This document shows positions 57,100 through 64,000 of a DNA stretch of 64,000 nucleotides, piece by piece; position 1 is the stretch's first letter, and every line of letters starts with the position of its first letter. The position numbers and the translations under genes were made by a program. The stretch lies in NCBI GenBank assembly GCA_030248215.1, contig JASANG010002559.1:1-64000 (forward strand), in the 5' to 3' direction. The notes beneath the pieces were generated by a model. It saw nothing but the letters and a program-made list of their open reading frames with translations, was not told where the DNA came from and did no database searches. The DNA is from Enoplolaimus lenunculus (Eukaryota; Nematoda; Enoplea; Enoplida; Thoracostomopsidae).

Positions 57100-59838
57100 A
57101 GCATTTATTGGTTAAACTGCGATATTTGCAATATTTATATATTTGTATACATGTATTGTATATATACAAATATATTGTGTATATCCGTTAATATTAGTTG
57201 ACCCGACAAACAATTAGCTTAGTCAACCATGGTCTGAACGGTTTAAACATTAGCAAATGTAACTAACGATGCATGTTTAAATATATACATAAATACATAC
57301 ATACATATCCAAGGGCTACAATAGAAAATTTAAACTAAAGGGGCATTAACAAATCGTATGGGGGTACGGCAAACCCAAGAAAATTTAAACACATCAGTGT
57401 GTCCAGGGTAAAGGTACCTCCCCCAGAGTTGCAATTAGCAAATGTCTACGTATATATGCAGTAAAAGCCTTGGTGAACCCCTTAGCATGGATTCGCCGAC
57501 GTATGTAGGTATATAGAAATTTTGTATATGTATATTAATAATAATGACCAGCGGTTACTAATATATCCATTAAATTTTTAACAAACGTTATAGCAGCTAT
57601 TAATGAGACAGCGGCCGGAGTAATAGAACCGGATATCCTGTTGAAGTATTAAACGGACGTATGTCGGTGATAAATAGAGGCTTTCGTTTAATCTGCTAAA
57701 ACGCTAAAAATCTCCGAATTACAGCTCATAAGATTTAAGCATAAAATTCGGTAGGAAATATCAAAATCTAACGATATTTCTAAAAGTTTAAAACAGAAGG
57801 CTATACTGCAAAATACACCCGTTTAGCTGTTTAGACTATTTTCTTAAAAAAATTTTCTTTAGGGTATTATGCCTAAGTGCTGTTATGCGATATATACACT
57901 TTCCACTCAAAGTATCAAAATGAAATTATCAAATTTAGGTTCCGGAACTTAAATATTAGACGGAATATATTTGACCAGCATCTCGACAATAAAGGTACAC
58001 AAAGCAGGGGTGTATCGAGAATTTTATTTTACGGGGATATCGAACGAGAAAAAGTTTTCGACCCCTAGGATATAATGGGTAGTTATTCTAAAGGTTATAA
58101 AAAATTTTATATGTTGGATATCTTCAGCGATTTAGGGACGGGATATATGCTTCCATTATATCCTGTTTATGCACCCCCTGGTTCCGGTCCTCAAATGCGG
58201 ATATTATTTACTCAGCGTCTTGACTTTAAGGCACTGAAAGGCTCAATCCCAAAGGTACAAATTAAGTACACTTTCGGTAATAATGAAAAGATCAAATATT
58301 TTGTGCCAACAACACAGTAAAATTAAGCAGACTCTATTAATGACTTAGCTAATAACAGTAGACAGCTAAATTCCCAAGGTGAATGATTAAGGTGTGACAT
58401 TTGAGCGGGCGGCACGTAAGTGCAATAGTAGAAAATGAAACTAACTGCACCCCAAGTGATGTCAGATTATGCTTCGGGGCTGGTTGATAGACAAAGTTCC
58501 GAAAGATCCATATATGGGGGGCTTTGTTTTGGAAATCGCTCCAAATAAACAAAAAATTCCAAACAGAAACAGTTTGTTCAGATTGAATTTTTAATACAGT
58601 TCCGGTTCGAGTATTTATAGCATAAATTGTGGATCTAAGAAAAATTTATGTATGTTATTATCAGCAAAATGTTTGTTGACAAATAAGGAACTCGAGTATC
58701 TGTTGAAACTTAATTATGCCAATGGTTTAAAATGCAGACAGGCTTAAATGTTGGTACCTAAACAAGTGAGCCGAAGGATTTCAGTTCCCAAATTTTGTTC
58801 AAGACCCCAAGAATCCGTCATAAGGTTTTTGGATTCTGTTTGACTGAGGCTAAACCGCGTTCTTGACAGCGGTTATTTTCTAACAGGACTCACCTTATAG
58901 CAAAACCAGGACCGTAATTAGCTATTTTTCAGGAAAGGCATTCAAGGGTTTTCGTTCACTTACAAGTAAGGTTGAAAATTTTTCTATGGGGAGCCATAAT
59001 TTTTCGAGGGGGTGCTGAACCCATCCTGGCCCCCCCCCTGACTATTGGTCCGAGCAAGATCCGATCTTCCGCCTTGGTTCTGCGACTAATCTAAAAATAA
59101 TTGTAAACACAAACATCAAACATATCATTCGGTCACGCTTCTTAGTTCCAAATTTCTAAATTATTCCCTAATGGTATCCCATGTCCACTCACAGCCGATT
59201 CAACCCTGGAAACATTACACACATAAATCAAACATACCATACAACGTGTTGAAATGGGGATGTCGTCGAGACACTCATAACTCCATTTTAGGCACACATA
59301 TGTCTAGTTTAGCCATGGAACGTCACCAGGAATAGATTTCAAAGGACCATTATCTCAATCCAAACCTGGTTTGTGTGCAAGCATAGTAAGCATGAAAATT
59401 GTATTGGACGCTCAAGGATCCAGTTGGTTATCCCAAAAACTAGCAAAAGTGTCCGTTTTTCGTCCCTTCACAAATTTAGGCAAAATATATTATTTGCCAA
59501 TATGTTTGTTGTATACGCCTGACAAACGTCCATTTTTACACACTCAAAGGTCCATTTTAGACACCCAAAAAGTCCATTTTGTGCCGTCACAGACGTCCTT
59601 GGCATAGACACACATAGAAACATATATAGTAGATGACCTATAAAAATAGAATTTTGTTTAAACGCTGATGGTATAATGATAATAGTGATAGATTAATCAT
59701 AGAGTTGATGTTACCATTGAGAAATGGATAAAACAGAGATGGAAACGGGCCGGCCTTCATCAGCCCTAAAAAGTGGGACCCCACGAGATCGGCCCCACTG
59801 TCGTCGTACAATTTTAAACTGAATTAGCAGCGGCGGAC
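57100..59838. other. No gene convincingly recognised
   Basis: The stretch contains AT-rich simple sequence (57126-57310) and a piece of CCCGTAG-type element (58910-59055). It also has a frame at 57877-58320 that is open except for one stop (YPVYAPPGSGPQMRILF is its most protein-like part) but has no recognisable domain or splice context. Confidence 0.4.
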
Positions 59839-59890
59839 CTGAAAATGGCAGATAAACAACAAAAATTAAAGATGACACCAAAATTAGCAT
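59839..59890 (-). other. Candidate signal-peptide exon of the Turtle-like receptor
   Basis: Minus-strand ATG at 59890 opens MLILVSSLIFVVYLPFS, a good signal-peptide core, ending at a possible donor (TCAG|GTCCGC) with one leftover base. The first visible receptor exon (45998) needs exactly one incoming base, giving FS-E-ALKDES. Against it: the intron would be about 13.8 kb, the donor is weak, and a one-in-three phase match is not much evidence. Confidence 0.22.
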
Positions 59891-59921
59891 TTTCAAACAT
59901 TTTGCCAGAGCTTAACCACAC

Positions 59922-60173
59922 TGTAAATTTCAGTGAGTTGATTTTAACTCAGAATGAGTTGAATCACTCAGTCTGAGTTAGGACTATCAGAACTCAGAAT
60001 TTTGAATTGATTCAATTCATTCTGAGTTAATTAATCAACTCACCCAGTGTCAACTCAACTCAGAGTGAGAATCAAATCAACTCAGAGTGAGTTAATGTTT
60101 ACTGATATTAATTCAGAAATAACCAACTCGCTAGCTGAATTGATTAATCAACTCATTGGAATTTACAGTGCAG
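59922..60173. mobile_element. Family G inverted-repeat element, full length
   Basis: Ends 'cactgtaaatttcagtgagt' and 'tcattggaatttacagtg'. It is the best-preserved G copy, with the interior almost wholly made of GAGTTGATT / AACTCAGA units. Confidence 0.82.
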
Positions 60174-60548
60174 AAATATCGTTGAAATTAGTTTATTCCG
60201 CTGAACTCTGCAGGCTGCATGAAATATAATGTGATTTGGTGAAGATTTTGAGTAATTTTTTTTGACCAAAGAAAGAACCTCAGTCACAAAAACAAAATTT
60301 TTCAAAATTTACTTTTGCTACATATTTTTCAGCAAAGGTGATGAAAAGCTTAAATATGCAAAAAATTTTAAAATCAGCGCATTTTTGGCAAACCGCGCTT
60401 CGGAATACCTAACTACGCTCGGGTTTCATTTAATTCCTTCAATAAATTGGTCTAAAAATGTTAGCGACAGCCTGATAGTTTGCCGATTGATCAACGATAT
60501 AAAGATTTTCACGTCTATTACACTTTGATACCTAAACTAAACACAAGT

Positions 60549-60762
60549 CTCAAATGTGTGTAGCATCAATCATCAGTTGGTGATATGTCTTGCAACTTTT
60601 AAACCAGTCAATGCTGAGGATCAAATTTCGGCACATTTTTCGCATTTGATTTGTTGTACTTTTGTACCAATTTTGAGTTGAACAACTGCAATAGCTGGTG
60701 AGCTTGAAAACCTATTACTAACTGATGATAGTTGCTATATACATTTGGGAATATGGGCCCAG
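60549..60762. mobile_element. Family D inverted-repeat element, full length
   Basis: Left 'caagtctcaaatgtgtgtag', interior 'ttttcgcatttgatttgttg', right 'gatagttgctatatacattt' plus 'gggaatatggg'. Confidence 0.78.
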
Positions 60763-61133
60763 ACCTTAATCATATTTTATGTTGTCATTTTATGTCCATA
60801 TCTATTCACTTTATAGCCTAAATACAACAATTTCAATATCTAAAATTGTCGATAGACTCCCAGGTTCAACTAACCATTACCTAAATAAGCATTTATTCAT
60901 TGAGAACAATAATATTCGCATCAATAGATATATTTTCGTAAATATATAAGGTAAAACTAACCCTTGAAGTCAATGACCTACAATTTTGAATGTGTTTGGG
61001 CCAATTTGCATAATTGATTCAAAGTCTAAAATGATGTCATCGTTTACGTCATCGATATCGGCCATGAATACATAGAAGAATATACAGGGGGCGGACTAAA
61101 AAGGGCCATTCGCATCCCTCCTAAGAACAAAGT

Positions 61134-61333
61134 ACACTGCAAAAAATGGTGAGTCAAATTGACTTCCTCAGAAATAGGCTCTATGGGACTACACAAACTT
61201 AGTCAAATTTGACTCGCTAGAAACAAATTCGAGTCACTGGAGTCGCACGTTTGACTTTGGCGGAGTGGAGTTTCACTCCAGGTTGTGTACACCCGTACAA
61301 CGTATTAATTTGACTCACCATTTTTTGCAGTGT
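61134..61333. mobile_element. Family H palindromic element
   Basis: Ends ACACTGCAAAAAATGGTGAG and the exact complement of CTCACCATTTTTTGCAGTGT, flanked by TA on each side. The interior repeats GAGTCAAATTTGACTC motifs. It is 200 bp long and non-coding. Confidence 0.82.
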
Positions 61334-62005
61334 ATAATGAACAAGATAGTACTAATGGGGCCGTGGTCGGCAATAAATTTGATTTTCACATAAATGGGGC
61401 TCACCACTTCGAAATATGACGGTGGCTACGGCCGTACTCAAAAGGTCCGTTGAAATCATTGGAAGCAATGATTTTAATTCAATAGTCAAAGTGGGTGCAA
61501 TATTTGAAACAGAAGCTAAAAAAAGTGTCAATATTAATATCGTTTTGCCATTGAGAATAAGATTATTACATCTTTTACTGTTATACATGGAATAAAATTA
61601 GCGAGAACAATGCTTAAAATATACGTTTCGTTGGACGTTTCAGCTTTACTAATATAGATTTCAAAAAGGTGTAAAGTATAAAGTCATTAAATAAACCAGT
61701 TCAAATGCAGGTGCAATAAATTCAAGCGACATACAGCTTGTATGTGTTATCCCCATGGTTTTGGCAAAAGGTCTTCGCCTTTAATAGTCTTTTTCAAGCG
61801 TACGTAAACGCCACTTCAGCAATGGATTGACAAATTTCTGACAGGGAGGGTCGATATATAACAGCGTAAAAAGACCGCACGAGCGGAAAACTAAACACAA
61901 TTTTTAGTACTGAATCTTAATACAAAATTTTGGTTTTATTCGCGGCTGAGGGGGCATGTCATATGTGGCCCCTTTTGGATCCGGCATTCGGTGTATAGGA
62001 ATATC

Positions 62006-62147
62006 GGCTTATGTATAGAACAGGGCCGGATCGGTTTCAGGAGGGTTGTAGTAGAGTCAGTTTAAGTTTTAGGCTAAATTTTTTTGATTAGGCTTAGGCT
62101 TAGGAATATGCGATGTTACTGTTCCGGCCGTGTTCTATACATGGGCT
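62006..62147. mobile_element. Family A hAT-like element with perfect 8-bp duplication
   Basis: Starts GGCTTATGTATAGAACAGGG, ends 'ccgtgttctatacatgggct', with a short TTAGGC core. Identical octamers GGAATATC lie at 61998-62005 and 62148-62155. Confidence 0.93.
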
Positions 62148-62451
62148 GGAATATCTAAATATTTAAACAAAACAATTCAATCCCTGTTGTTGAAAACCGG
62201 ACAATATTTGTCGTTGAGAAATAAGCTTTGTTTACTGTTATAAGCAACTGTGATTGTAGTTCCAACCATAACAAAAGAAACGGAAATAGCGCAGACTAAA
62301 GTTACAGGAAACTGCCCAACCAGAAAACAGGATGAACCTAGTAATTTTAGGAGCCACAAATTGCAAAAATTCTACAGCTTGAAGCGTATAATTTGTGAAA
62401 ATAAAGTTATTTTCTATAAATGCATCAAAAACAGGAGCCGAAGCTGTGTGT

Positions 62452-62545
62452 ACACTGTAAATCCCAGTGAGTTGATTTTAACTCAGTACGAGAGTTGAAT
62501 CACTCTGTTTGAGTTAGGATTTTCAGAAGTGAGAATTTTTTGTGT
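62452..62545. mobile_element. Family G element, left part
   Basis: 'cactgtaaatcccagtgagt' followed by 'tgattttaactcag'; the right half is missing. Confidence 0.6.
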
Positions 62546-62892
62546 TGGTTTTTGAAACTTTTATACCTTACAATAGAATTAATCTATTGTGTCGAAGTTT
62601 TATGCTGAATTTGCAAGCAGTTAGTGAGAAAAATTTGAAAAACCGCAAATAATTTTAGCTAATTTTGTCGAAAAATCACAGTTTTTGGTGTACAAAATTA
62701 TAAACTAAGAGCCAATTCAAAGTACTTCTAACGGATTTTTTAATAACCTGGATTATACAGGTTGAACTGTTTTCTAGGTCGCATCGCTTGCTCACAGACA
62801 CCGTTTACGTGTGATGTTATATGTTGTGTTGACACCGAATGTAAGAATATTGCAATTATTTCTCAAAAGTAACCAACTGCATTAGGATGACG

Positions 62893-63140
62893 CTATACTT
62901 TTGATGACGTCCAACGCCGTCCGGCGCCATCCGTAACCGTCCGTCGTGGTGCGGTATTGGACGTGAATTACGTACGATACAGTATGATGTCAAACGGTGA
63001 CGGATGGCACCGGACGGTGACGGATGGCACCGGACGGTGACGGATGGCACCGGACGGTGACGGATGGCACCGGACGGTGACGGATGGCACCGGACCGCGA
63101 CGGACCACACTGAACGTCGGCGCAAGACAAGTATAGCGTC
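62893..63140. repeat. Family E element with 20-bp minisatellite
   Basis: The core is five near-perfect units of GGTGACGGATGGCACCGGAC (about 62994-63095). The outer parts 'gacgtccaacgccgtccggc' and 'gaacgtcggcgcaag', then 'acaagtatagcgtcacc', and the left 'gctatacttttgatgac' form inverted ends. The array is strongly GC-rich. Open frames on the minus strand across it are repeat artefacts. Confidence 0.8.
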
Positions 63141-64000
63141 ACCGTAAATGGTGCAAAATCATTTCTCGATCGCTGCGTTCGATCGCAAACAAACGCTTTT
63201 GCATGTAAATATGATATCCCCTTACAAAATTGCAATCCTGGCTAAAAGTATACCCTGCCATCTAAGGGTGCCGGCAACCAACAAATGAGACCAGAAACAA
63301 TCTACAACGCATTATTTACATGTCTATAAAGCAGACCTCTTCAGGTTGCCAAGCAACAGATTTGTTTTGCGGACAAAAACCACACAGAAATATACATAAA
63401 ACTCTCATTGTTTTAACGATAATCTATAGCCATAGCGTCACTAGAGCGTATAATTCGAACGATTCGTTGAAATTGGATTAGAAAATTTTACCCCCCAACC
63501 TTGGTTTAGACTTAACCACAAGAAAGTTAAACGGGGGCCAGCCGTTTCGATTCGTTTTCTTCGGGTGGAATATTTTCAGGGGGCGGGCGCTTAATTTTGA
63601 CTCCCGTGACCTCTATTTTCTACCGGTTCCGGTAGAAGGCCCTTCAGTCCCCTAGGATAACGACGTTGAATTACTACGGTGATAGTGGGAAAAGCGATAA
63701 AACAAGTGAAATTGAAAGTTAAAAAATTTACTAAAATTAAAACTAAAATTCAAAACTATAAATTTGCACATTTTTAGAAAATAAAAGATACCAATTTTAT
63801 TACTAAAAAAGGTGTAAAAAGTTTATGATTCAGCAGACAATAGGAACATATTTAGGATTTTGATTTTAATAGCCCTGGGCTATAAGAGGAATCCCTGTTA
63901 GCCCAGGGCTACCACGAGCTTGTTTATGAGATTGTGATAGCGTTGGGCTATTAGAGATTAATATGGCACGGTTGACAAAATTATTGTGAAAGATATATTG
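63141..64000. other. No gene seen
   Basis: Non-coding by eye. A short palindrome 'aatagccctgggctat' with 'ttagcccagggctac' lies at 63870-63912. No feature continues clearly past the window edge. Confidence 0.5.

Noticed and set aside
57877-58320. Protein-like frame with one internal stop
   Set aside because: No recognised domain, no matching splice signals, and no second line of evidence. Left as unexplained rather than called a pseudogene.
5280-62147. TTAGGC tracts as true chromosome ends or fusion points
   Set aside because: They are short, degenerate, in both orientations and bounded by inverted repeats with 8-bp target duplications, so transposition explains them.
62177-62359. Hydrophobic minus-strand frame as a signal-peptide exon
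   Set aside because: It lacks an ATG before the hydrophobic stretch, and the donor context is weak.
1-64000. CRISPR arrays, operons, bacterial promoters
   Set aside because: The DNA is eukaryotic, with spliced genes. The regular tandem arrays have no unique spacers.

Overview
The window looks like nuclear DNA from a nematode. Three things point there: a spliced ZP-domain gene with the residues of the nematode cuticlin-like family; dozens of tracts of TTAGGC, the nematode telomere hexamer; and an AT-rich, intron-rich layout with GT-AG introns. Gene density is very low (about three or four genes in 64 kb) and most of the rest is short inverted-repeat DNA elements. This suggests a larger, repeat-laden nematode genome rather than a compact Caenorhabditis-like one. 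Assignment to a clade would be a guess.

Layout. 1-7 kb: no gene; minisatellite and inverted-repeat elements. 7.1-8.3 kb (minus): a two-exon gene for a 99-residue secreted Met/Gly-rich peptide. 8.4-17 kb: repeats, including a clear nested insertion at 14.9-16.0 kb. 17.2-24.3 kb (plus): a ZP-domain (cuticlin-like) membrane protein gene in eight visible exons; its signal-peptide exon was not found. 26.1-28.6 kb (minus): an 830-codon open frame for a disordered protein. It is either the last tail exon of the next gene or a separate gene. 30.6-46.0 kb (minus): a Turtle/IGSF9-type cell-adhesion receptor (5 Ig, 2 FN3, one membrane segment, long tail) in 19 phase-consistent exons. 46-64 kb: no convincing gene apart from a possible signal-peptide exon for the receptor near 59.9 kb; dense short elements.

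Repeats. Many elements are hAT-like, nonautonomous and flanked by 8-bp target duplications, several of them perfect. Families are named here by letter. A (ends GGCCCATGTATAGAACAGGG) and B (ends GGCCMATGTTACTTTAAGG) carry degenerate TTAGGC arrays. F has B-like ends and a TTGGGACAG minisatellite. J (ends CAGGGCCGGAGCAG) and N (ends CARTGGCGGATCC) also have 8-bp duplications. Other families: C (ends TACTGTAGTGACCCGAATAA), D (ends TATTCTCAAATGTGTATAGC), E (CGTACG-rich 20/21-bp minisatellite), G (CACTGTAAATT ends, GAGTTGATT-rich), H (ACACTGCAAAAAATGG ends), P (TTCACATGTGCAAG ends).

The genes do not form a pathway. The ZP protein would be an apical or cuticular matrix component. The Turtle-like receptor would act at neuronal or epithelial contacts. 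The most striking points are a perfect triplication that spans a splice acceptor and the start of an exon in the ZP gene, telomere-hexamer arrays carried inside hAT-type elements, and a Ser-rich block inside the second FN3 domain of the receptor. All exon boundaries were read by eye from splice signals, phase and family similarity; no search was run.
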